A stretch of DNA of 64,000 nt from Caldifarciminota bacterium (GCA_015489175.1 WGAI01000067.1:1-64000), one strand, 5' to 3'; shown: positions 1-10,064, counted from the first letter of the stretch. The notes: generated from the sequence alone by a model not told the origin. Translations and numbers: made by a program.

Positions 1-2353
1 CATTGGACGGCGCATGACCCGAATTCACCAGTTCTACCTGAAGCACGCCGTCGCCGCAATGCGACACCGATGAGAAGCGATAATCCAGAACCTCAAGCTC
101 TGGAGCCGCAATCCTCACGGTGTAGCTGGCTGTGTCGGGGGTTGCGTTTTCCCACGAATAGACCAATCTCAATGTGGTTGTTGCCCCGTAAGGTGCGTTT
201 GGAGATACCGAAATCGGGGTTGCTATGTTAACCGTATCGTTGCCTCCAATTGAACTGATATGGAAGGCCGTATCGCCTGCTGAGAGCCATTCCCCCGCCA
301 AGATGCTGACACGGATGTTGTTTATCCCCTCAGGCGTTCGGTTGACAAGCGTGGCGTTGAGGGTGTCAACGCCGTCCGGATAAAGGAACGGTGCGTTAAA
401 ACCGATGTGTGCAATCTCGATAGGCTGATCGCTTTCGGCATGTATAGTCTGTTCAAACATGGCATAGCCGCCTTTCCACACATAGAGCTGCACGGAATCC
501 TCGATCGGTGCGGTCGTGATGACTGCTTCCCCGTTGAAATCCGTTATCCCGTGATAAGCGCTATTCCCCTGAACTGCGGTAACATGTGCGCCTTCAATCG
601 GTGTGCCATCGATGTTTGTGACATCAACCCGAACCGTTGATGTGCCTCGAAAGATGGTGTTTTGGACGCTGACATAGAGTGTGTTGAGGGCGTGGATTGG
701 AATGTAGAGGTCAGGATCTCCGAGCAGGTTCATGGTGTAAATCATCCACCTGTAAGTGTTGGCACCGTTCGCAACTGGCACAAAGAGGGCTTTTGTGGCG
801 GCTACCGTTGCGCCCAGATCCGCCACCCTTCTGTTTATCAGAATGTCAAAGAACTCGATATCCATCTCGTCAGCAGGGCCGCAACCCGAAAAACCGGGGA
901 TATACCACCCGTATCGACTGTTGCCGACGAAAAATCCGCCGCCGTTCTGCGCTTTCACAAAGCTTTCAGCTATGCAGTCGTAGTCGAACGCTGCGACCCA
1001 GCAGCCAAGCGAATAAAGCACACCGACATACTGCGGCGCATTCGACAGGTTCGAGAAATCGCTCGGACTGAGGTAGCCAGAACCTGCCTGCATCAGCCAA
1101 GTGTTGCCGTGCCCGTTGTGGTTTACAAGGTTGTAGCCGTAATTGACGAATCCGACGAAGCTTCCGGGAGTAAGCATGCCATCGCGTTCGTAGAGATGCG
1201 AGACGCTCACGCTGTCGGACACCTTATCCGTAATGATGTCCTTCAAAATTCCGCCGTCTGTGGCGTTGTCCAAAAAACTTGCGACGAAAAGTGCGCGATT
1301 GAGATGAGCGACATCGCTGTTGCTTTCGTAGGTTATGACCTTGTTGACGAACACCTGCACATCCTGAGGCGTGGACACCGGTGCCCTACCGACAAAGATG
1401 TCCGGCCACAGGTCAACGGAATCGTCAACTTCGCCGAAAACGGAATTGCCATTTGCGTCCCATGTCCCATCGAGATCCGAAAAATATAGGTCTGCAGGAA
1501 TAGTATCTCCTTGTTGCGGTTGTGGGTGACTGTTCATTGCGAAAGCCTTGCGATACGGGAGCACATCCGTGTCTCCTCCAAGCAAAAGGTAGATGAGACC
1601 GGAATCGGCGGCCGATTTGAGGTAGTTCCTGAGCTTCTCGGCGTCGTCACGGCCGCTGTAATGCGTCCTTATCCACTCTATCGTCCTGAGCGCAACCCTG
1701 AGCCCCTTGTGGATTTTCCAGTTTATCAGGGGCTGCCAATAGCTGGAAAGAGAATTGGAAGTTACAATAAGGTAATCAAATCCACCACTTTCCTTTTGCG
1801 ATGTCGCCTGAATTTCATCGGAATTAAGGACGAGTGAGCGCAGGAGCTCGGCTCTATCCTGACTCACTATGACAGGGGATTGCGGAATCTCTATCTCAAA
1901 TTTTCGGTTGAAGATTACCTTGCCATCCATGGGGTTATACTGGATTGGATACAGCGTCAGGCCTACGACATCCACCCCGATGAAACGACCCCGTTTCTCC
2001 TCGTAAGGATTGCGCGGGTAGAATGCGTTTTTTGCATAGTATTCTGGCGCAGGCGAGCTCAGACGGACGGTTGTGGATGATGAGTCTGTCGGCAGCTGGA
2101 CGGGCGACGGTGAGATTTTGAGGTTCTCGACCGTGTCGGCCTCGACCACCCTGACAGTTATGTTTGTGTTTTCTGTCGGAAGCGCTACCAGAATCGTTTT
2201 AAACGGTATCCATGGCGCCCCGTCGATCGCCAGCATGGGCAGGCTGTCCACCCTCACGAAGCTTGCAGGCCCCTTCTGCTCGATGTTGAACTCGTGAAAT
2301 GTCACGGTATGAGTGAGTTGAATTAGCAGGATAGACATGAAAAATCCATTCAT
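1..2353 (-). CDS. Peptidase C25 (gingipain-like) secreted protease, partial (3' end beyond left edge)
   Basis: Reverse-complement frame read by eye from ATG at 2353 (MNGFFMSILLIQLTHTV, SD-like AGAGGTG upstream) to the window edge. Contains a gingipain-like His motif (NYGYNLVNHNGHGN) and Cys motif (VGVLYSLGCWVAAFDYD), then beta-sandwich sequence. Not in the ORF track because it has no stop inside the window. Confidence 0.88.
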   Translation of the reverse strand, partial: MNGFFMSILLIQLTHTVTFHEFNIEQKGPASFVRVDSLPMLAIDGAPWIPFKTILVALPTENTNITVRVVEADTVENLKISPSPVQLPTDSSSTTVRLSSPAPEYYAKNAFYPRNPYEEKRGRFIGVDVVGLTLYPIQYNPMDGKVIFNRKFEIEIPQSPVIVSQDRAELLRSLVLNSDEIQATSQKESGGFDYLIVTSNSLSSYWQPLINWKIHKGLRVALRTIEWIRTHYSGRDDAEKLRNYLKSAADSGLIYLLLGGDTDVLPYRKAFAMNSHPQPQQGDTIPADLYFSDLDGTWDANGNSVFGEVDDSVDLWPDIFVGRAPVSTPQDVQVFVNKVITYESNSDVAHLNRALFVASFLDNATDGGILKDIITDKVSDSVSVSHLYERDGMLTPGSFVGFVNYGYNLVNHNGHGNTWLMQAGSGYLSPSDFSNLSNAPQYVGVLYSLGCWVAAFDYDCIAESFVKAQNGGGFFVGNSRYGWYIPGFSGCGPADEMDIEFFDILINRRVADLGATVAATKALFVPVANGANTYRWMIYTMNLLGDPDLYIPIHALNTLYVSVQNTIFRGTSTVRVDVTNIDGTPIEGAHVTAVQGNSAYHGITDFNGEAVITTAPIEDSVQLYVWKGGYAMFEQTIHAESDQPIEIAHIGFNAPFLYPDGVDTLNATLVNRTPEGINNIRVSILAGEWLSAGDTAFHISSIGGNDTVNIATPISVSPNAPYGATTTLRLVYSWENATPDTASYTVRIAAPELEVLDYRFSSVSHCGDGVLQVELVNSGHAPSN

Positions 2354-2413
2354 TCTGATGACACCTCTCAAGTTTTGTGGTGGGATATTATAAACCGGCG
2401 GGAAATAAAAAGA

Positions 2414-2488
2414 TCGGGGCGAGTGGATTCGAACCACCGACCTCTTGGTCCCGAACCAAGCGCGCTAACCAAACTGCGCTACGCCCCG
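2414..2488 (-). tRNA. tRNA-Pro (anticodon CGG)
   Basis: Reverse complement CGGGGCGTAGCGCAGTTTGGTTAGCGCGCTTGGTTCGGGACCAAGAGGTCGGTGGTTCGAATCCACTCGCCCCGA folds as a cloverleaf: 7-bp acceptor, CTTGG/CCAAG anticodon stem with loop TTCGGGA, and GGTTCGAATCC T-arm. Confidence 0.95.
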
Positions 2489-2540
2489 ATCGTCGAGTGG
2501 ATATTATATCCGTGCGGCAAGTTCCAGTCAACGACGCGAT

Positions 2541-3320
2541 ACATTATCACTCATTTAAAATGTTACCGAAATGAAACCGATCACCAAATGATAATGTTAC
2601 CAAAACGGAGGTGAAGTATGCATAAAAATCTACCTATGAACTTCCCTGAAAGGCGCAAATACTCGCTCATGATGAAATCTCGCTACAAAAAGGCCCCTAA
2701 GAAAAAAATATATCATCCTCGATGAGATGCAGAAGGTCACAGCCTCCATCGTAAATCAATCATGTATGCCCCATCTCTCACTACTGAGCGCAGACTTCAT
2801 GAAAGAAGTCCGATCTATGGTGCAATGGTTAAAGATGCCCTCTGCATAGTAGCCAAAGTTCTCGATTACCCGGCCGCAGAACGGTAAAAACCCGCTCTCC
2901 TCTCCACCGCTCGCTATCTCACAAGCTTCGGAGATCTTCAGCTTAATCAGAAGTTGTCACAAAAGCTGGCCAAAATCGACCTCTCCACACTCAGGCGCAT
3001 GCTCGCTTCCATCCCGAGGGATAAACCTCGCCCAAAAGCAAAAGCTCCAAATCGCAGCAACAAAAGGATTCTCCTGATAAAAATTCCAATAGAATGCATT
3101 GAGGCTGACCTTGTGCATCACTCTGGTTATTGTTGATGTAGCCACTGGTTGGGTAGAACTTTGGGCTGTGTTAGAGAGGTTATGTATAACGATTTCAATC
3201 ACATCCTGCTCCGTCTCACTTCCCAACCGGAGCTACTCTCTGTTCAGTGAGGTTTAGTAACGAAATCAAATGGAGGCTAACATTTTCTCGGCAACATTTT
3301 CATTTGACTTTACACTTAGG
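2541..3320 (+). mobile_element. Degenerate IS-like element with imperfect terminal inverted repeats
   Basis: Left end CACTCATTTAAAATGTTACCGAAATGAAACC. Right end (reverse complement) CAAATGAAAATGTTGCCGAGAAAATGTTAGCC. They flank the transposase remnant. Confidence 0.6.
2618..3240 (+). pseudogene. Decayed transposase / integrase-catalytic-domain protein
   Basis: Frameshifted pieces in order: MHKNLPMNFPERRKYSLMMKSRYKKAPKKK, ILDEMQKVTA, VAKVLDYPAAE, LTSFGDLQLNQKLSQKLAKIDLSTLRRMLA, IEADLVHHSG, VIVDVATGWVELWAVLE. These match the layout of rve-type transposases (…KKEKGxILDE…LDYPCGKR…ExDLVAHxGG…TDVATGWTExxAV). SD GGAGG precedes the ATG at 2618. Confidence 0.75.
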
Positions 3321-3443
3321 GCAAGGTGCATAACAAAAATGCACTCGATACACTCTAAATGCGTCAGGATAAAACGCCAACTTACAGAGAAGAAAAGATG
3401 TTGGTGATCTTGCTCTCTGCCTTTTTCCCAGAACTTCACAGGG

Positions 3444-3473
3444 TTGAATTTTGAATTAAAAAAACTCGATAAT
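3444..3473 (+). promoter_or_regulatory. Putative sigma70-type promoter for glmS (TTGAAT-N18-GATAAT)
   Basis: -35-like TTGAAT at 3444-3449 and -10-like GATAAT at 3468-3473, with 18-bp spacing, upstream of glmS. Confidence 0.4.
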
Positions 3474-3481
3474 CTCACTCA

Positions 3482-3519
3482 GGTTGAAGGAAAAGCTCCT
3501 TTCAACCGCCATATTTTTT
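3482..3519 (+). terminator. Hairpin plus U-tract in the glmS leader (terminator or attenuator)
   Basis: GGTTGAAGGA-AAAGC-TCCTTTCAACC stem (one bulge), then GCCATATTTTTT. Confidence 0.5.
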
Positions 3520-3547
3520 CAAAATCCATCAGGGGAGGTAGAACGAT

Positions 3548-5371
3548 ATGTGTGGTATTGTCGGATACATAGGGAATAAGGATGTTGGTTCAGTTGTGCT
3601 TGTTGGTCTGGAAAAACTTGAGTATCGAGGCTACGATTCCGCAGGGATAGCTGCGATCCATGACGGTAATCTGTTTTTGAGGAAACGAGTCGGCCGTTTG
3701 AGCAACCTTTACAGCCTCGTGAACGGTCGTTCTATCAACGGAAACATAGCCATAGGCCACACTCGATGGGCAACTCATGGCCAGCCGACGGAGGAGAACG
3801 CCCATCCACACACGGATTGCAAAAATCGCGTCGCAGTAGCACATAATGGGATAATAGAGAATTTCCATGAGCTCAGGGATGAACTCGTCCGCAAGGGACA
3901 TCGGTTCGTCTCCGAAACGGATTCCGAGGTCATACCGCATCTGATCGAGGAGTATTACAAAGGCGATCTTGTGGATGCAGTCATCAAGGCAATATCGAGG
4001 CTTAAAGGCTCCTTTGCGCTCGCCATCTTCTCAGTTGACCACCCTGACATGTTGATAGGGGTGAGGAAAGACAGCCCGCTCATCGTCGGAGTCGGGGACG
4101 GCGAGATGCTCCTTGCATCCGACATACCTGCGATACTGTCTCACACCCACAAGGTCATCATATTGGACAACGGAGAGATAGCGATTTTGAAGAGATCTAG
4201 CTACGAGATCATAGATTTTGATGGAAATCACCGCGAGAAAACCGTCACGAATGTGGACTGGGATGTGCGCGATGTCGAATTAGAGGGATTTGAGCACTAC
4301 ATGTTGAAGGAAATTTACGAACAACCTGAAGTCATAGAGCGCAATCTCAGGAACTACCTTCGAAACAACGAATTCCTCCTTCTGAAAGACACCAACTTGA
4401 GGCGTTTGTTGCTGACCAAGAGTTCGATCCTCATTCAGGCCTGTGGCACATCGAAACATGCGGGCATGGTTGGCAAATACCTGCTCGAGCGGTTTGCGAG
4501 GATCCCCACGCGTGTCGAGTTCGCATCGGAATTTAGATACATGCACCCAGTTGTGCCGCCCGACACGCTCGTCATCGCCATCAGCCAATCTGGCGAAACG
4601 GCTGACACGCTTGCCGGCCTGAGGATGGCACATGAGATGGGGCTTGAGGTGCTGTCGATAGTGAATGTCAGGGATAGTTCCATCGCGCGCGAATCCGATT
4701 ATGTAATCTACACGGAAGCCGGGCCAGAGATAGGCGTAGCTTCGACAAAAGCTTATACCGCTCAAGTGCTTATACTCACTTTGCTCGCCTTTGAGCTCAG
4801 CTCTCTCAGAGGAATCATATCCAACGATGAGACCATCCACTACATCGAGGAGCTTAGGAAGCTGCCGGGCAGAATTAGACGCGTGCTCGACATGGACGAT
4901 GACATCAAATCGATCGCCGCACATTATCACGGTTACAATGACTTCATGTTTTTGGGACGCGGAATCAATTACCCGACCGCCCTCGAAGGCGCGCTTAAAC
5001 TCAAAGAGATCTCCTACATCCACGCCACAGGTTATGCTGCTGGTGAGATGAAACACGGCCCTATCGCACTTATAGACAAGAACATGCCTGTTATTTTCGT
5101 AAATCCTAACACCAGCGTGTTCGAGAAATCCATATCCAACATGAAAGAGGTGGAGGCGCGAGGTGGCATCATCATCGCACTGACAACGGAAGGCGTGGAA
5201 CTGCCGCACGGGATTGCCAGAGAGACGATACGCATCCCTGAGATCGACGAGCCTCTCGTTCCCATCCTGTCAATAGTCCCGCTTCAGCTCCTTGCCTATC
5301 ACATAGCGGTTATGAGGGGTTGCGATGTGGACAAGCCGAGAAACCTTGCCAAAAGCGTGACCGTGGAATAG
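3548..5371 (+). CDS. glmS: Glutamine--fructose-6-phosphate aminotransferase (isomerizing)
   Basis: MCGIVGYIGN N-terminus (Cys2 nucleophile), two SIS domains, terminal KPRNLAKSVTVE. SD aggggagg upstream. Confidence 0.98.
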   Translation: MCGIVGYIGNKDVGSVVLVGLEKLEYRGYDSAGIAAIHDGNLFLRKRVGRLSNLYSLVNGRSINGNIAIGHTRWATHGQPTEENAHPHTDCKNRVAVAHNGIIENFHELRDELVRKGHRFVSETDSEVIPHLIEEYYKGDLVDAVIKAISRLKGSFALAIFSVDHPDMLIGVRKDSPLIVGVGDGEMLLASDIPAILSHTHKVIILDNGEIAILKRSSYEIIDFDGNHREKTVTNVDWDVRDVELEGFEHYMLKEIYEQPEVIERNLRNYLRNNEFLLLKDTNLRRLLLTKSSILIQACGTSKHAGMVGKYLLERFARIPTRVEFASEFRYMHPVVPPDTLVIAISQSGETADTLAGLRMAHEMGLEVLSIVNVRDSSIARESDYVIYTEAGPEIGVASTKAYTAQVLILTLLAFELSSLRGIISNDETIHYIEELRKLPGRIRRVLDMDDDIKSIAAHYHGYNDFMFLGRGINYPTALEGALKLKEISYIHATGYAAGEMKHGPIALIDKNMPVIFVNPNTSVFEKSISNMKEVEARGGIIIALTTEGVELPHGIARETIRIPEIDEPLVPILSIVPLQLLAYHIAVMRGCDVDKPRNLAKSVTVE

Positions 5372-5379
5372 GAGCACGC

Positions 5380-7545
5380 TCAGCTCAAGAAGTCCTTTAT
5401 GTTCAGGCTTCTGACGAGCAGCACTGTTCCGAGCGGCTCCAATAGTTTGTCCATTCTGCTGATAAAAACGCCCTCCTCGCCCTTGCGCGGCACCCCCATG
5501 CCCACGATAGTGAGGTCTGAAATGCTTGAAAATTCGGACATTATGTCGATTATCCTGTCCATTGGGTTTTCTTTGATCAAAATCACAGGTTCGGCCTCAA
5601 TCCTGGCGTCCTGCATGATCTCCCGTATCTTTTTCTCCGATCGCTCTTTTTCCTCTTCGTTCGAGACGACCTCTATGAGCCTGATCTTGGCATCGCGCCA
5701 CTCGCTGTTGAGTTTTATTATGTGTGCGAGTAGAACCATCAGCGGTGCGTTACCGCCTTTGCCGCGCCAGAAGATGTCTATCGTAAGCCTGTTGCCAAAC
5801 CCTCTCTCAGGATCGTATTTGAGCGCAAGAATGTCCTTCTTAAGAAAGATTAGCTTGCGAATTATGCGGGCAAGCTCCACTTTGCGTTCAAAATTGTTGC
5901 TCCAGCCGAACATCGCGACATCGGATGTCAGTTTCCCGATACCATGCGCCTGAACGATAGTGGTGAACCCGTCCTCAGCGGTTCTGGCGATCTCAACTTC
6001 GGGGAAAATCGCCCACCTGTTCTGCCTGATGTATCGCCTGAGCTCTGCCAGCCGCTTCTCTCGCTCGGTTGCAAGGTCTTCAACATCTCCCACCAAAAGG
6101 TTGAACAGCGTGACAATCCCGTTGCCCCTGCTGAGCCATCGAGCCATTTTGACAAGGTGCGGCCTTTCGCCGGGCCCGCCACTGAAGACCATGATGTTCG
6201 GCCTCCAGTTAACCGTTCCGGGCTCGTAATCCTCCAGTTTCAGCAATGCGAACCGCGCAAGGCTTATCCAGACGCCGCTCCGAATGTCGCCCCATGTCTG
6301 GTTCAACTGCCTGTGTTGCAATATGATATAGATAGCAAAGAGGATGAGGGTTGCGATGATCGTGTAAATTGGGCTGATGAGAAACATCACGATGTAGGCG
6401 CCAATGACCCCGTAAAAAGAGATCGCCCAATGGACTCTAAACCGCGGCCTGTAACTCGGGTTTCCTATCAGAGATGAAAGGCCCGCCGCAAGGTTCGTCA
6501 CGCCGTAAGTCGTCAGGAAGAACATGGTGATGATCGTCGCCACCATGTTCAGGTTTCCCATCAGAATGAAGGTCTCGGCTATGAGGAATGTCACGATGAT
6601 GCCAGCTCTGGGCTCATTCTTCTTTGATCCGAGTGTCGCTGCAAGGAATTTTGGCACAACATGATCCCACGCAAGCGCCTGAAGCGTGCGCGGAGCGCCG
6701 ACGATGAATGTCAGAGCTGATGAAATAGTTGCCATCCAGATGCCGAGATAGACGAGTGCGGGCACAAGCGCTCTTTTTACCATTATCAGGTTGTCGCTCA
6801 ACAGGATCTCGTATGGAGCGACCGCTGTGAGTTTGACCGCCACCAGAAGATAAACGAGGTAACTGACGCCAAGAGCCATCAATGTGCCGCGAGGAATGTT
6901 CTTTGCGGGATCTTTGAGCTCACCCGACATGCTTACACCGGCAGTAACGCCCGTAACTGCCGGGAAAAATATCGCAAACACGCTCCAGAAGTTTTCCTCA
7001 GGGAGGTAATGCGGCGTCAGATTTATCGACATCGGCACCCATTGTTTTGTCAGGAAGAAAGACAGGATGCCCGCGATAAGTGACACGAAAATGCCGATCT
7101 GAACTTTGACGGCAAGGTCGGCGCCTATGAATGCGATCACCGTAAAGATAATCAGCACGATAGAGGCCACCAGTTTGAAGTTGAGATGAGGAAACAGCCC
7201 CAAAAGCGATTCCGTGAAACCTATCACATAGAAGGCTACCGATATGGATTGGGACAAAAAGAGCGGGATGCCGATCGCTCCGCCGATGTTGAGGCCAAGA
7301 CTCCTTGAGATTATGTAGTAAACGCCGCCAACGCCGACCTCCGTATTCGTTGAAATAGCTGATAACGATAGACTTGTAGCAAATGAGATCGACATCGCCA
7401 GCGTTATGAGGATTACACCAACGAACAGGCCGGTGTTCCCGATGACCCATCCCGTCCTAAGAAACAGGATGACGCCGAAAATCGACAGAATTGTGGGCAC
7501 GAACACGCCGTTGAAGGTGCCGAACCGCCTGACATTGTTTTCCAT
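5380..7545 (-). CDS. Amino acid/cation-chloride cotransporter (SLC12-like) permease
   Basis: FGTFNGVFVPTILSIFGVILFLRTGWVIGNTG is typical of cation-chloride cotransporters. ~12 TM segments and a long cytosolic C-terminal domain. Confidence 0.85.
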   Translation of the reverse strand: MENNVRRFGTFNGVFVPTILSIFGVILFLRTGWVIGNTGLFVGVILITLAMSISFATSLSLSAISTNTEVGVGGVYYIISRSLGLNIGGAIGIPLFLSQSISVAFYVIGFTESLLGLFPHLNFKLVASIVLIIFTVIAFIGADLAVKVQIGIFVSLIAGILSFFLTKQWVPMSINLTPHYLPEENFWSVFAIFFPAVTGVTAGVSMSGELKDPAKNIPRGTLMALGVSYLVYLLVAVKLTAVAPYEILLSDNLIMVKRALVPALVYLGIWMATISSALTFIVGAPRTLQALAWDHVVPKFLAATLGSKKNEPRAGIIVTFLIAETFILMGNLNMVATIITMFFLTTYGVTNLAAGLSSLIGNPSYRPRFRVHWAISFYGVIGAYIVMFLISPIYTIIATLILFAIYIILQHRQLNQTWGDIRSGVWISLARFALLKLEDYEPGTVNWRPNIMVFSGGPGERPHLVKMARWLSRGNGIVTLFNLLVGDVEDLATEREKRLAELRRYIRQNRWAIFPEVEIARTAEDGFTTIVQAHGIGKLTSDVAMFGWSNNFERKVELARIIRKLIFLKKDILALKYDPERGFGNRLTIDIFWRGKGGNAPLMVLLAHIIKLNSEWRDAKIRLIEVVSNEEEKERSEKKIREIMQDARIEAEPVILIKENPMDRIIDIMSEFSSISDLTIVGMGVPRKGEEGVFISRMDKLLEPLGTVLLVRSLNIKDFLS

Positions 7546-7632
7546 TAAGAGCTCCTTGTGTCAGATTTGCCCCACGCCGAGTGGCTTCAGAATTTTATTG
7601 GTGTTTCACGAGTGTGCAAGCATCTGCCTGAT
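7479..7632. repeat. Direct repeat copy A (~154 bp) flanking the R-M system
   Basis: Near-identical to 10921-11073 (2 mismatches and a 1-nt indel by eye). Contains the transporter 5' end and a duplicated 3' tail of the PhoU-like gene. Confidence 0.97.
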
Positions 7633-7724
7633 GTCATAAATAATTTTTCTCAAAATTTTATAGGACGCGTTTACTACGCTTAGCTTTTTTCTAGTTTTCA
7701 TCTACGATAGAGAAGGTTCTCATC

Positions 7725-10064
7725 CTAAAAGAGCTTATCTTGAAATTCCTTTTTCTTATCATTCTTATCATCTTGCTGAAATTTAGCCATTATTGTGGGG
7801 ATAATCGCATTTGCTATCTTAAATGACCTTGGTATAAGTTCGGAATAACAGTGCCTAATTGGTTCATTTTCAAGGGGAGCAATTGTCACGCTACTCATAA
7901 CTGCTGCATGTAGAAATGTTTTAAGTTCTCCAGTTGAAGTCCCTATTTCTTTCAAAGCGTCAGCAATCTCATAAGCCAATTTTTTAGCATGTTCTTCCAT
8001 GCCAATTCTTGTGTTAAATTTTTTCCTCGCGATGATTATTAGCGTTCTATCAAGGACATTATTGTTTTTTCTGGCTACAAGTCTGGTAAGAAGTTCAGTT
8101 GTTACAGGCCATATTCTCGTTATGTAAAAATTGCTTCCGTAAAGCGCACTTATTATTGATTTCCACGCGTTTAAACTTCTATGTGTAAACCACACAACTA
8201 AAATGCCATCATCTTTCAGTGCATTATAAGCTTCTTTAAAGAATTCCAACATCCGTTTAGCATACCATATCTCATCAAATTCGTTTTGACTTTTAGCATA
8301 ATTCTTGCTTTTTCTTACTATTAGCTCCCCTTTTCTCGGGACAGTTTGAGAATCTGTATCCCATTTAGCTATTTCTTTGTTATCGAATATAAATCCATCA
8401 TCTATAAGTTGTTTGAGGGATAATCTCAGCACCTGCCAGAAATACTCGCTGATATCACTGTAGATATGCGTATCAAAATAAGGTGGGTCAACATTTATTA
8501 AATCAAATTTTTCGTTGATATAGGATGTCAGTTTTCTCGCATCTCCATGAATTATGTTAATTCTATCGCCTACTCCCTCTAATCTTTTGCAAACTTCGTG
8601 CAATACTGGCACAATACCACCTTGAGTTCTCTTATCCACATCTGTTTCAAAAATCCATCGTAAATTTCGACGGGGAACGATAGCTTCACAATATGCTTCG
8701 CCATAGGATACTTTTCTGTTTCTTGCGTATTGACCGAGTGTGTCTCTTATTGTCCCCTTTTTCCATGTTGTTACAATTGAATTGTAATCTATAACTCTGC
8801 TTACTCCTAAAGCAAGATACAGCATTGACGCTTTTCCAATATCGTCGGTAGGCTCTATTGTAAGAATCCGTTTATTGATGTAGCTTATGATGTGTGCAAT
8901 CGAAAGTAATTGGCGTGGATTGAACAATTGATACCAGTGCTTAATTCCATATTTTTTGACTGGATTAAATACTTCATTGTCTTCAGGGATCTCCTTCACG
9001 GGGAGGTGTTGCTTAATCTCTGCAAATGATTCAGAGAACTGTTTGCAAGCTTTCAGAAAAGCATTAAAGTCTTCATTGTTGGCTATCCTATAGCCATCTT
9101 TTGTTTGTCTAATCAAAATCCTATGCGTAAAAAGGATTTCCTCTTCTTTAAATTGCCCATCCGCAAGGTCATCCAGAATTTTAATGTGGTCTTCCGTCCA
9201 TATTTTATAAGCCTCATATTTTTTAATTTTATGTCCGCAATAGGGACACACAACTTCTCCTCTTTTGATGTGAGGTAGTTCAGTTCTGAATTTAGAGATA
9301 TACGGTTTGAATGTCTTTTCATCTTTATTAAAACGAAACCCCAAATGGTATTTAGCCGTAATTTCTGAACTGTGAACTAATGGTATATGTCCGCCACATT
9401 TTGGGCATTTGATTCCTCTCGCAAATATATAACCTTCAGCATCTTCAGGATATAAACCATCAAGCTTCTTTTCAATATGGAAAATCAGCTTTTTTGCTTC
9501 CTCTTTCACCCTTTTAGCGAGCTCGTTACCGTATTGGGCAGGATATTTGATCGTAGCTTTCAGGATAATATAAGCTACCGGGCTATAATCAACTGCCACC
9601 GTCCTAAAGCCCAATCTCAGGCTCTCAAAAGGGATTGTTCCTCCACCAGCCATTGGATCACAAACAATAATCTCATCCGGATTTTTCCCTTCCTCATGCA
9701 ACAAATTCGCAATTATATCTTTTTTAGGGTCTGTATAGAATAGAAGCGGAGGATATTTATTTTGAATGTATGCGTCTTTTTTCATATTCCATCCAAGAAT
9801 GTCCATGAATGTACTTTTATCAACACCATCATTTAAAATAGATGCAAGGGTTATTGCTCGGGCTGCGGAACATGGCCTTCGAGCAAACCAAGGATGCAAA
9901 TTTCTTATTTTAGGGTCAAAGAACTCCCTACCTATTTTTCCGGCTATTCCAAGTTCTCTCGCATGTTTTATATAGGCAGGTGCGGACTTATATGCCATTT
10001 CGATTCCAGCATCTCTACTTATCTCCTTTACCGGGAACCACATTTCAATAAGTTTTTTATCCAT
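7725..10064 (-). CDS. DUF1156/COG1743-type DNA methyltransferase with Zn ribbons (modification subunit)
   Basis: N-terminal NLHPWFARRPCSAARAITLASIL, CDPMAGGGTIPFESLRLGF, INVDPPYFD catalytic motif, and two CxxC ribbons (CPKCGGH, CPYCGHK). Confidence 0.88.
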   Translation of the reverse strand: MDKKLIEMWFPVKEISRDAGIEMAYKSAPAYIKHARELGIAGKIGREFFDPKIRNLHPWFARRPCSAARAITLASILNDGVDKSTFMDILGWNMKKDAYIQNKYPPLLFYTDPKKDIIANLLHEEGKNPDEIIVCDPMAGGGTIPFESLRLGFRTVAVDYSPVAYIILKATIKYPAQYGNELAKRVKEEAKKLIFHIEKKLDGLYPEDAEGYIFARGIKCPKCGGHIPLVHSSEITAKYHLGFRFNKDEKTFKPYISKFRTELPHIKRGEVVCPYCGHKIKKYEAYKIWTEDHIKILDDLADGQFKEEEILFTHRILIRQTKDGYRIANNEDFNAFLKACKQFSESFAEIKQHLPVKEIPEDNEVFNPVKKYGIKHWYQLFNPRQLLSIAHIISYINKRILTIEPTDDIGKASMLYLALGVSRVIDYNSIVTTWKKGTIRDTLGQYARNRKVSYGEAYCEAIVPRRNLRWIFETDVDKRTQGGIVPVLHEVCKRLEGVGDRINIIHGDARKLTSYINEKFDLINVDPPYFDTHIYSDISEYFWQVLRLSLKQLIDDGFIFDNKEIAKWDTDSQTVPRKGELIVRKSKNYAKSQNEFDEIWYAKRMLEFFKEAYNALKDDGILVVWFTHRSLNAWKSIISALYGSNFYITRIWPVTTELLTRLVARKNNNVLDRTLIIIARKKFNTRIGMEEHAKKLAYEIADALKEIGTSTGELKTFLHAAVMSSVTIAPLENEPIRHCYSELIPRSFKIANAIIPTIMAKFQQDDKNDKKKEFQDKLF

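Noticed and set aside
407-1837. Plus-strand ORFs (77, 275, 124, 75, 108 aa)
   Set aside because: Antisense shadows of the C25 peptidase frame on the minus strand; composition is not protein-like and no family motifs are visible.
2375-2614. ORFs containing GFEPPTSWSRTKRANQTALRP / RVDSNHRPLGPEPSALTKLRYAP
   Set aside because: Classic spurious translations of a tRNA-Pro gene, which occupies 2414-2488.
3474-3547. glmS ribozyme or other riboswitch upstream of glmS
   Set aside because: Only ~75 nt between the -10 element and ATG, too short for the ~150+ nt ribozyme; the core sequence is not recognisable.
4280-5209. 309-aa minus-strand ORF inside glmS
   Set aside because: Antisense to well-conserved glmS; no recognisable domains.
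5399-6477. Plus-strand ORFs (184, 177, 89 aa)
   Set aside because: Antisense to the SLC12-like permease.
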